Of a DNA stretch of 64,000 nt, positions 43,957-51,778 are shown piece after piece. The stretch lies in assembly GCF_044373315.1 (NCBI RefSeq), contig NZ_JBILQK010000004.1:1-64000 (forward strand), written 5' to 3'. This stretch comes from JACDQM01 sp044373315 (GTDB taxonomy: Bacteria; Pseudomonadota; Gammaproteobacteria; Burkholderiales; Burkholderiaceae_C). Within the stretch, counting starts at the first letter, position 1, and every line of letters starts with the position of its first letter. The translations under genes and the position numbers were made by a program. The notes below the pieces were generated by a model that had not been told where the DNA came from, ran no database searches, and was given only the letters and a program-made list of their open reading frames with translations.

Positions 43957-44334
43957 CTACGACACCCGGCTGCCGAAGGCGAAGCTGGCGCTGGCAATGC
44001 GTCCCTCGCGCAGTTGGTAGATGCACAGCAGCTCGATCCAGCCCAGGCCGTCGTCGAAGCGCTGCGTCACCTGCTCGATGTCGACCACGCAATTGCCCAG
44101 CACCTGGCGCTGCAGCAGCCGCGCCTGAAGCGCCGGGTCCTCAAGGCGCTGCGCCATGCGCGCAGCGATCTCTGCGCGGCCGCGTGCCAGCAGCGTTGCC
44201 GGCAGTGCGTACTGGCAGGCATCGACGTCATAGCAGTCCAGCAAGGCGATCAGGTCGCGTGCGTTGTAGGCATCAAGCTGGCGCTGCACGAGCGCGATGG
44301 CGGCGGCTTGTGCCGCCCCGGCTGTGGCGCTCAC
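43957..44334 (-). CDS. NTF2/SnoaL-like protein (steroid isomerase fold)
   Basis: This 125-residue protein has an NTF2-like cone fold: ALVQRQLDAYNARDLIALLD, then FDDGLGWIELLCIYQLREGR, IASASFAFG. Such domains are enzymes (isomerases) or small-ligand binders; no catalytic set is clear. The start is a GTG (44334) overlapping the DUF1127 stop (GTGA), so the long upstream frame is a shadow. The pair is divergent from a LysR gene. Confidence 0.75.
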   Translation of the reverse strand: MSATAGAAQAAAIALVQRQLDAYNARDLIALLDCYDVDACQYALPATLLARGRAEIAARMAQRLEDPALQARLLQRQVLGNCVVDIEQVTQRFDDGLGWIELLCIYQLREGRIASASFAFGSRVS

Positions 44335-44588
44335 CACAGCTCGCGAGGGTGGCGGCGCACCGGCGGCACTTCGCTGCACCAGCCAATGTCGCGCCGCATC
44401 CGGGCGTCCAATGCCGTGACGGGTTCCGGCTCTGGCCGCCCCGCTGCGAGCAGGCGACCCGCAATGGCCGCCAGGCCTTCGCGCAGACGCTGCAGCCAGG
44501 GCCGGCAGGTGGCGATCAGGCTGGGGCAATGGCTGGGGCAGCAGCAGCAGTAGCTGGCAAAGGTATCGGTACTTATGGCGGTACTCAT
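44331..44588 (-). CDS. DUF1127-like small protein
   Basis: This 85-residue protein has a Cys-rich start (ASYCCCC) and a C-terminal DUF1127-type helix with LDARMRRDIGWC, the L-x-D-I-G motif of YjiS proteins. DUF1127 proteins bind RNA or phosphate-linked regulators in alphaproteobacteria. In Burkholderiales a similar gene is often divergent from a GcvA-like LysR regulator, as here. Its mRNA may be part of the regulation, but no sRNA was identified. Confidence 0.75.
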   Translation of the reverse strand: MSTAISTDTFASYCCCCPSHCPSLIATCRPWLQRLREGLAAIAGRLLAAGRPEPEPVTALDARMRRDIGWCSEVPPVRRHPRELW

Positions 44589-44716
44589 GGCGGCGCTCCT
44601 TGAATGGTCTTGCTCTTCAGGCAGGTGCGCTCAGATTAGGCGGGCTTGCTGGACAATGGAATTGATTGTTTTGTGCCAACTTGGTCGAAAATACTAACCA
44701 GCCAAACCATCCCGCC

Positions 44717-45679
44717 ATGTCACGCCTGCCCTTGCACACGCTGCCGACCTTCCGCGTCATCGCCCAGTTGCAGAACCTGCGCGCCGCAGCCGAACAGCTG
44801 CATCTGACCCACAGTGCGGTGAGCCACCAGCTGAAGGCACTGGAGACCCAGCTGGGCCACACGCTGTTCGAGCGCCGCGGGCGCCGGCTGGTGCTCAATG
44901 CCGCCGGCCAGGCCCTGCTCGAAGGCGTCGAGCAGGCGCTGCAGCAGCTCGACCGCGGCGTGGCCGCCGCCGCCAATGCCGCCGGGCTGACACCCGAAAG
45001 CCTGCGCCTGTCGGTGCTGCCCAGCTTCGCGCAGCGCTGGCTGCTGCCGCGCATGGCGCGCTGGCGCGGCCTGCACCCCGAGCTGGCGCTGGAGATCCAG
45101 GCCTCGGCGCAACTGGCTGACCTGCAACGCGAAGGCCTGCATGCCGCGATCCGCCAGGGCGCCGGCCATTGGCCGGGCTTGCAGGCCGAGGTGTTGATCG
45201 GCACCGCCGTGCCGCTGGTGGTGGTGGGCTCGCCGGCGGCTGCGCGCCGGCTGGGGATCAGCCCCGCAGGCCGCGGCCGGAAGTTGCCTGAGGCCGGCGT
45301 CGACGCCTGCTGCTTCGGCGACGAGCCGCTGCTGGGCAGCGCCGAGCTGTGGGAGCAATGGTTCGCGCTGGCTGGCGCGCCACGCAAGGTCACGCCGGTG
45401 GCACTGTTCAACGATGCCGGGCTGATGCTGCAGGCCGCCGAGCAGGACCTGGGCCTGGCGCTGGCGCGCGAGATCCTGGCTGCCGACGCGCTGCGCGAAG
45501 GTAGGCTGGTGCAGCTGACGCCGCTGGCCATCAGCCACGCGGCGGCGCAGGCCTATCACCTGGTCTACCCACCCAGCCTGGCCGACTGGCCGCCGCTGCT
45601 GGCGCTGCGCGACTGGCTGCAGTCCGAACTGGCCAGCACCGCCTCTCAGCCCAGGCGCGCCGCCCGCAGCCGCCGGTGA
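44717..45679 (+). CDS. LysR-family regulator (GcvA-like)
   Basis: This 320-residue regulator has an N-terminal winged helix (LRAAAEQLHLTHSAVSHQLK) and a type 2 periplasmic-binding C-terminal domain (about 90-300), where GcvA-like members end in YPPSLADWPPLL. ATG 44717 is chosen by homology. It is divergent from the DUF1127/NTF2 pair across 128 bp, the natural place for its operator. Its last 34 nt overlap the 3' end of the convergent MATE gene. Confidence 0.93.
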   Translation: MSRLPLHTLPTFRVIAQLQNLRAAAEQLHLTHSAVSHQLKALETQLGHTLFERRGRRLVLNAAGQALLEGVEQALQQLDRGVAAAANAAGLTPESLRLSVLPSFAQRWLLPRMARWRGLHPELALEIQASAQLADLQREGLHAAIRQGAGHWPGLQAEVLIGTAVPLVVVGSPAAARRLGISPAGRGRKLPEAGVDACCFGDEPLLGSAELWEQWFALAGAPRKVTPVALFNDAGLMLQAAEQDLGLALAREILAADALREGRLVQLTPLAISHAAAQAYHLVYPPSLADWPPLLALRDWLQSELASTASQPRRAARSRR

Positions 45680-47010
45680 GTTGCGCGGGCCTGCGGCACC
45701 CAGTCGTGCCGGGCCCAGCGCCGCCACATCAGCAGGCCGCGTATCCATTCGTCGGCCGCGTAGGCAATCCACACGCCCGGCAGGCCCAGCCCCAGCTTGA
45801 TGCCCAGCAGCCAGCTGCCGCCCGCCAGCACCAGCAGCATCGAGACCGCACCCACCATCACCGGATACCGCGCATCGCCGGTCGCCCGCAAGGCATTGAT
45901 CACCACCAGATTGAAGGTGCGGCCCGGCTCCAGCAGCACGGTCAGCCACATCAGCGTGACACCGGCCGCGATCACCGCCGGATCGCGGCTGAACAGCTGC
46001 ATCAGCCAGGGCGAGGCCAGCGCCGCCGCGGTGGCCACCACCACGCTGACGATCAGGCCGCGCGCCAGCGCACGCCGCACCAGGCGATGCGCCTCATGCA
46101 GCTGGCCGGCACCGATCAGATGGCCGACCAGGATCTCGGCCGCGAAGCCGGTGGCCAGGCCGAACAGCAGCACGAAATGCATCAGCTGCTGCGCATAGGC
46201 CTGCGTGGCCAGGGCCTGTGCGCCCAGCGTGCCGACCACTGCCACGCTGACCATGAAGGCCAGCCGATAGGCGATGTTCTCGGCCGCACCAGGCAAGCCG
46301 ATGTGCAGGATGGCCGCCAGCTCGGCACGCGGCAGGCGCCACCAGTCGCTGCGCTGCGGCCGCAGGTTCAGCCGTGCGCCCCACAGCCACAGGTGCAGCA
46401 CCAGGCCCAGCGCACGGCTGACAGCCAGCGCCAGCGCAAAGCCCGGCAGGCCCAGGTTCGCCATCGCAGGCACGGCCAGGCCCAGCAGACAGACCTGCAT
46501 CGCGATCAGCACGGCCAGCGTGTCGCGGGTGCGCAGATGGGCACGCATCACGCTGGCCATCGACGCATTCCAGGCGTCCAGCAGCATGGCCGGCGCCAGC
46601 GCGATCAGCAACGGTGCGGCCAGCGGCAGCACCTCGGCCGGCGCGTTCATCAGGCGCAGCAGCGGCTCGGCCAGCAGCAGCGCCGCCAGCGCGGTGATGC
46701 CGCCGATCCAGCTGCTGGCACCTAAAGCGGCGCGCGCCAGCGCATCGGCACGATCACGCCGGCCGGCGCCCAGGCTCTGCGTCAGCACCACGCTGACGCC
46801 GGCACCGATGATGCGAAACAGGATGAAGAGCGTGGCCGACACATGGTTGGCCAGCGCAAAGGCGCCGCCGGCGTTGTCCGACACCCGCGCGGCCAGCAGC
46901 GTACCGACCAGGCCCACCGCAATGCCCAGCAGCAGTTCGATGAACAGCGGCCAGGACAGGCTGAACAGGCTGGCGCGCGGCGACGCGGACGGGGCGGACG
47001 AGGCAGACAT
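45646..47010 (-). CDS. MATE-family multidrug efflux protein
   Basis: This 454-residue exporter has twelve predicted membrane helices in two MATE halves, each opening with the family pattern (LSWPLFIELLLGIAVGLVGT and the later LGLPGAAENIAYRLAFMV). It exports cationic drugs or metabolites using Na+ or H+. ATG 47010 is supported by homology, and the upstream frame to 47331 is unused. It overlaps the LysR gene tail to tail by 34 nt. Confidence 0.93.
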   Translation of the reverse strand: MSASSAPSASPRASLFSLSWPLFIELLLGIAVGLVGTLLAARVSDNAGGAFALANHVSATLFILFRIIGAGVSVVLTQSLGAGRRDRADALARAALGASSWIGGITALAALLLAEPLLRLMNAPAEVLPLAAPLLIALAPAMLLDAWNASMASVMRAHLRTRDTLAVLIAMQVCLLGLAVPAMANLGLPGFALALAVSRALGLVLHLWLWGARLNLRPQRSDWWRLPRAELAAILHIGLPGAAENIAYRLAFMVSVAVVGTLGAQALATQAYAQQLMHFVLLFGLATGFAAEILVGHLIGAGQLHEAHRLVRRALARGLIVSVVVATAAALASPWLMQLFSRDPAVIAAGVTLMWLTVLLEPGRTFNLVVINALRATGDARYPVMVGAVSMLLVLAGGSWLLGIKLGLGLPGVWIAYAADEWIRGLLMWRRWARHDWVPQARATHRRLRAARLG

Positions 47011-47160
47011 CGGCGCGCAGCATAAGGGCTGCGCGGCGCGCCGGGCCGAAGTCCGGCATTCGGCTCGCACCTCACGCAGCGGACAAGCCAAGGGCGGGCC
47101 GCCGCAGGCCGCTGACGTAAAGTTGCAGGCGATCGCATCAGACCCCCACCACATATCTCC

Positions 47161-47862
47161 ATGCTGAAGCGTCTCGCCACCGCCCTGCTGACCGGCTTCG
47201 TGCTGCTGGCGTCTTCCAGCGCCGAGCCTATCGACATCGCGCTGTTCGACATCGCGCCCTATGCGAGCGCCGGAGCCGATGGCAGGCCGAAGGGCCTGTA
47301 TGTCGACCTGGCCACGCGCGTCGCGAAGCAAGCCGGCCTGGAACCGCGCATCCGCCTCGTGCCCTTCGCCCGGGTTGCGCCCAGCCTGGGTAACGGTGAG
47401 GCCTTGCTGAGCATCAGCTTTGCGACTGACGCGCTGAATCAGGTATCAAGACCCCTGGGCACCATGCTGATGGTGGACTCGGTGCTGCTGAACAGCCGCA
47501 GCCGCTCTGCCCGGCGGGTCGAGGACTTGGCCGGTTTTCGCATCGGCCGCGCACGCGGCGGCTGCCAGGACCTGGCCTCGCTGCCGCAGCCCGACTTCAG
47601 CCTGCAGGACCTGAGCAGCTTCGAGAGCGGCCTGCGCATGCTGAATCTGCAGCGCCTGGACGCGCTGTGTGCCACGCGCGAGGTGCTGCAGCATTACCAG
47701 GCCCTGACGGCTTTACCGCCTGATCGCTTCGGCCCAGTAGCAGTGCTGAGCCAGCGCCCGGCGCTGCTGCTTGTTGCCAAGAGGGCACCGCCGGCGCTGG
47801 CCACTCGGCTCGGTACGGCCCTCAAGTCGCTTCAGGCCGAGGGCGGGCCCGCGCGGGATTGA
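47161..47862 (+). CDS. Small periplasmic substrate-binding-like protein
   Basis: This 233-residue protein has a signal peptide (MLKRLATALLTGFVLLASSS) and a type 2 periplasmic-binding fold: IDIALFDIAPYASAGADGRP, then VEDLAGFRIGRARGGCQDLA. It resembles the ABC family-3 or orphan TIGR02285-like binding proteins. No permease is adjacent, so it may feed a sensor or a transporter elsewhere. The last 41 nt overlap the convergent PAP2 gene. Confidence 0.8.
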   Translation: MLKRLATALLTGFVLLASSSAEPIDIALFDIAPYASAGADGRPKGLYVDLATRVAKQAGLEPRIRLVPFARVAPSLGNGEALLSISFATDALNQVSRPLGTMLMVDSVLLNSRSRSARRVEDLAGFRIGRARGGCQDLASLPQPDFSLQDLSSFESGLRMLNLQRLDALCATREVLQHYQALTALPPDRFGPVAVLSQRPALLLVAKRAPPALATRLGTALKSLQAEGGPARD

Positions 47863-48520
47863 AGCGCCAGCCCGGCGCACTCTGCACCAGCCACACCAGC
47901 ACCCAGCACAGCCAGGCCGACCACATGCTGTGGCTGGGGTAGTGGGCGCCGCGCGCCATCTGGGCCATGCCGAAGATGGCACCCAGGCCCAGCACCGCCA
48001 GCAGCATCCAGCGGGCCAGGCGCGGGCGGTGGCCGCGCCACAGCAGGTAGAGGCTGAAAAAGGCAAAGCCCGCCGCCGCATGGCCAGACGGAAAACAGTG
48101 GCCCGCGCCGCCGTCCAGCACACCGAGCTGCCAGTGCGGCACATAACGCGCCACGCCCCCGAACTCGGCTAGATCCCAGGGGCAGCTGGTGCTGCTGACG
48201 CGCTTGATCGCCGGCACCAGCAGCACCGCCAGCAGCGAAGCGGCAATGGCCTGCACGCGCTCGTGCCGGCTCGGGCCGTCCAGCCACAGACGCCAGGCAT
48301 CCAGCACCATCAGCGCCAGGATGACCCAGGCCAGCATGCGCCCGCCTTCGTGCAGCAGCTTGCTGGTCAGCCAGGCCTCGCGCCAGGCGAAACCGCTGGC
48401 GCCTCCCCACAGGCGCACCGCGGCCAGGTCCAGGCCGCTCCACTCCCACAACAGGATCAGCAGCAGGGCCGCCAAGGTCCAGCCCAGATCGCGCCGCAAC
48501 ATCGGCGCAGCACGACTCAT
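47822..48520 (-). CDS. PAP2-superfamily phosphatase, membrane protein
   Basis: This 232-residue membrane phosphatase has five to six helices. The PAP2 motif set is KRVSSTSCPW (C1), HCFPSGHAAAG (C2) and RGAHYPSHSMWS (C3, the SH...D-like site). It removes phosphate from lipid phosphates or undecaprenyl pyrophosphate in the periplasm. It overlaps the EptA-like gene by 4 nt (48517-48520), so both act on envelope lipids as one operon. Confidence 0.92.
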   Translation of the reverse strand: MSRAAPMLRRDLGWTLAALLLILLWEWSGLDLAAVRLWGGASGFAWREAWLTSKLLHEGGRMLAWVILALMVLDAWRLWLDGPSRHERVQAIAASLLAVLLVPAIKRVSSTSCPWDLAEFGGVARYVPHWQLGVLDGGAGHCFPSGHAAAGFAFFSLYLLWRGHRPRLARWMLLAVLGLGAIFGMAQMARGAHYPSHSMWSAWLCWVLVWLVQSAPGWRFNPARARPRPEAT

Positions 48521-50208
48521 GAAGGCTGCCTCAGGCAGCCGCGCGTCAGGTCGTAGTCCGGGGCATAGACCGCACTGCGCACATCCAGCAGGCCCATCAG
48601 GCTGTGGAACAGGTGGTCATGCGTCAACGGCTGGGCCGCGCGCTTTCGCAGGCAGTCGGCATCCAGGCCACCGGCAAGCTGCCAACCGGGCGAGAACCAC
48701 ATCACCATCGGCACCTGGGTCTGCACCGCCGGCGCAATCGCGTAAGGCATGCCGTGCAGGAAGAGGTTCGCCTCGCCCAGCGATTCGCCATGGTCCGAGA
48801 CATAGACCACGGCCGTGTCCACCTCAGTGGCCTTGGCCTGCAGGCGCTGGATCAGCTGGGCCAGCAGATGATCGGTGTAGAGCAGCGCGTTGTCGTAAGC
48901 ATTGACGACTTCCTCGCGGCTGCAGTTGCGCAACTCATCGCTCTGGCAGGCCGGCTGGAAGCGCGCAAACGCCGGCGGGTAACGGCGAAAGTAGGACGGC
49001 CCGTGGTTGCCCAGCTGATGCAGCACCAGCAGCTGCGTGCCCTTGGCCTCGGCCAGGCGTTGCTCCAGGCCCAGCAGCAGGCCCTCATCCATGCAGCGAC
49101 CGTCGGCGCACAGGCCCGGCGGATTCAGCTCGATCACATTGTCTTGCGACAGACCATCGCAAACGCCTTTGCAGCCCGACTGGTTGTCGCGCCAGTGCAC
49201 GCCGACCCCGGCACGCGTCAGCAGATGCAGCAGCGACTCGCTGCCGCGGATGCGGGCCTCGTCATAGTCGCGCCGGCCGATGGGCGCAAACATGCAGGGC
49301 AGCGAGGTCTCGGTATTGGTGCCACAGCTGGTGACCTGCGGGAAGTTGATCACCGCGGGCAGTGCCGCCAACTCAGGCGTGGTCTGGCGTGCATAGCCGT
49401 TCAAGCCCCAGTTGGCGGCGCGTGCGGTTTCGCCAACCACCAGCACCACCAGGCGCGGTTTGCTATGCGTGACCCAGCTGGCGCCGGGCTGCGCGTCCAG
49501 GCCCAGCGGCTGGCGTGGTGCCGCAGCGCCTTTGGCCTCGGCGGCGCCCACCGCGGCCAGCGACCACAGGTAGTTGGCCGGCGTCATGAGGTAGCGCACT
49601 TCCTTGTGGTTGCGCATCATGGACGCGAAGGGCTGGAACACCGACAGCATGGCGCCCACGGCCACCGCCGCCGCCAGCGCCATCCAGCCGAGGCGCCACA
49701 GCGCCGACTTGATCAGCGGCCGGGTGCGGATGCGCAGCCGGCTCAGCAGCAGCAGCGGCAGGCCGGCATACAGCAGCAGGTGCAAGGCCAGCGGCCAGGA
49801 CAGCAACTCGCGCGCCTCGGCCACATCGCTCTTCAGCACATTGCGCAGCATGCTCGGGTCCAGATAGACGCCGAAGGACTGCATGTAGAAGCTCGCGAAC
49901 GCGGTGCCGACGATCAGCAGCGCCAGCACCGGCTTGACCGTCCAGCGGTTCACGACCAGCCCCAGCAGCAGGAAATGCAGCGCCAGCAGCAGCAGCGCCA
50001 GCGCCGCGGCAAAGCCCCAGGCGCTGGGGTCGGTCAGACTGCGCTCGCGCAGCGCCGCACTAAAGAACAGCCGGTTGGCCGCGAGCAGCCAGAACAGGCT
50101 GGCCAGCAGCAGCACCTGCTCGACGGTCGCGGTGATGGTGAACCGCTCCTCTGCGGGAGCGCGCGCTTCAGATGAAGAGCGACGGGACAGGAATTGCATC
50201 CATGGCAT
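48517..50208 (-). CDS. eptA: Phosphoethanolamine transferase (EptA-like)
   Basis: This 563-residue enzyme has an N-terminal domain of five membrane helices (about 25-190) and a periplasmic sulfatase-fold domain. Metal and catalytic motifs are VVGETARAANWGLNGY (Glu), TSCGTNTETSLPC (Thr nucleophile) and VYVSDHGESLGE (Asp/His). It moves phosphoethanolamine from PE onto lipid A, lowering binding of cationic antimicrobial peptides. ATG 50208 or 50199 is possible. It is followed by a PAP2 phosphatase. An orphan histidine kinase, not a PmrAB pair, is divergent. Confidence 0.93.
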   Translation of the reverse strand: MPWMQFLSRRSSSEARAPAEERFTITATVEQVLLLASLFWLLAANRLFFSAALRERSLTDPSAWGFAAALALLLLALHFLLLGLVVNRWTVKPVLALLIVGTAFASFYMQSFGVYLDPSMLRNVLKSDVAEARELLSWPLALHLLLYAGLPLLLLSRLRIRTRPLIKSALWRLGWMALAAAVAVGAMLSVFQPFASMMRNHKEVRYLMTPANYLWSLAAVGAAEAKGAAAPRQPLGLDAQPGASWVTHSKPRLVVLVVGETARAANWGLNGYARQTTPELAALPAVINFPQVTSCGTNTETSLPCMFAPIGRRDYDEARIRGSESLLHLLTRAGVGVHWRDNQSGCKGVCDGLSQDNVIELNPPGLCADGRCMDEGLLLGLEQRLAEAKGTQLLVLHQLGNHGPSYFRRYPPAFARFQPACQSDELRNCSREEVVNAYDNALLYTDHLLAQLIQRLQAKATEVDTAVVYVSDHGESLGEANLFLHGMPYAIAPAVQTQVPMVMWFSPGWQLAGGLDADCLRKRAAQPLTHDHLFHSLMGLLDVRSAVYAPDYDLTRGCLRQPS

Positions 50209-50298
50209 CTTGCAGCGGCAGACTGAAGCCGGGCTTAAGAATGGGCTGCAGGTTTGCGCTATGGTGCTGCCCAAGCGTGCCTCACCCTGCCCACCCAC

Positions 50299-51594
50299 AT
50301 GCAAGCCCTGCCCTCCATCCGCACCCGCCTGGCCCATGCACTGCTGGGCTGGTCGCTGCTGTTCAGCTTGAGCATTGCGCTGGCGGTCTGGCTGGCGGCG
50401 CGGCATGAAGCGGACGAGCTGCTGGACGACAGCCTGCTGGCCTCGGCCGAGGTGCTGAGCAGCGTGCTGCGTCCGCTGGCGGAAGCCCCGGTGCCGCAAC
50501 AGCTGGAAGCGCCGCTGGCGGCGATGCAAACCAATGGCGGACACCGCTTCGCCTGGCAACTGGTGGACACCGATGCGCGGGTGCTGCTGCGCTCGGCCGG
50601 CGCGCCCGACCTGGCCTGGCGCGTGACCCCTGAGAACGGCTTCAGCGATCCGCCCGGCTGGCATGTGCACGCCACGCCGCTAGGCCCGGCGGGACGCATG
50701 CTCTATGTGGCGCAATCCCGTGACGAGCGCGACGAGGCCGCGATGGAAGTGACACTCAGCACGGTGCTGGCCGCGCTGGCAGTGGCGCTGCTGGGCCATG
50801 TGTGGCTGCGCGCCAAGGTCAACCATGAGCTGGCGCCGCTGCAGGCCTTGTCGGAACGCCTGGCCAGCCACGATCCCTTGCAGCAAGGCGCCAGCCTCGG
50901 GCCGGCGGCGCGCCTGGAGTTGCAGCCCATGCACGAGGCCATCGATGCGCTCGGCCGGCGCCTGGCCCGGCGCCTGGGCAGCGAGCGTGCCTTCTCGGCT
51001 CATGCGGCGCATGCCCTGCGCACACCGCTGGCCGGCATCGATGTGCAGCTGGCCGTGGCCTTGCGCGAGGCCCCCGCGTCGCTGCAACCGCGTCTTCAGC
51101 GCGTTCGTGAAGCCGCCCACCGGCTGCAACGCGTGGTGTCGGCGCTGCTGAGCCTGTTCCGCAGCAGCGATGAGCCAAAGCCCCAGACACTGGCGCTGGC
51201 CGCCTTGTGCAGCCGTCTGCATGTGGAAGGCCTGCAGCTGCAGGTCGAAGCCGGGGCGCTGCTGCGGGCTGATCCCGATCTGCTGGCGGCGGCCTTGCTG
51301 AACCTGCTGGACAACGCGCTGCGCCATGGCGCCCGGCAGGTGCACATCAGCCTGCCAGCGCCCCAGACCCTGCGCCTGCTTGACGATGGCCGCGGCTGCA
51401 GCCAGGAGCAGCGCGAGGCCTTGCGTCGCGGCTTGCTGGCACAGCGCCAGGGCGGCAGCGAGCCGGTGGATCCGGCCCAGGGCCTGAGCGGATTGGGCCT
51501 GCTGCTGGCCGATCTGGTGGCCCGCGCGCATGGCGGCGGGCTGGATCTTCCCGAGGTCGAACAGGGTTTCGCGGTCGAGCTGCGTCTGGCCTGA
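50299..51594 (+). CDS. Orphan sensor histidine kinase (QseC/PmrB-like)
   Basis: This 431-residue kinase has two N-terminal membrane helices flanking a short periplasmic sensor, and H-box H238 in HALRTPLAG. The catalytic domain has N-box LLNLLDNALRHGA, G1 LDDGRGC and G2 GLSGLGLLLADL. All required residues are present. No response regulator is encoded beside it, which is unusual for this family. The frame extends to 50254; ATG 50299 is favoured by the signal-anchor start. It is divergent from eptA by 90 bp, which suggests control of envelope genes. Confidence 0.9.
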   Translation: MQALPSIRTRLAHALLGWSLLFSLSIALAVWLAARHEADELLDDSLLASAEVLSSVLRPLAEAPVPQQLEAPLAAMQTNGGHRFAWQLVDTDARVLLRSAGAPDLAWRVTPENGFSDPPGWHVHATPLGPAGRMLYVAQSRDERDEAAMEVTLSTVLAALAVALLGHVWLRAKVNHELAPLQALSERLASHDPLQQGASLGPAARLELQPMHEAIDALGRRLARRLGSERAFSAHAAHALRTPLAGIDVQLAVALREAPASLQPRLQRVREAAHRLQRVVSALLSLFRSSDEPKPQTLALAALCSRLHVEGLQLQVEAGALLRADPDLLAAALLNLLDNALRHGARQVHISLPAPQTLRLLDDGRGCSQEQREALRRGLLAQRQGGSEPVDPAQGLSGLGLLLADLVARAHGGGLDLPEVEQGFAVELRLA

Positions 51595-51778
51595 GGCGAG
51601 GCCGAAAGCCGCCGCGCGATGCGGCGTGCCGCCGATGCGCCCGAAGCCCGGCGCATAACCCCCAGGCATGGTTGATGACCATACCGCAATGCACGGATCA
51701 GGCCGATTGGCGGGACAGTACCACCTGCATACCGCCTGCCCGGCTGGCGCAGCAACAAGACCCATACCCGGAGACCCC

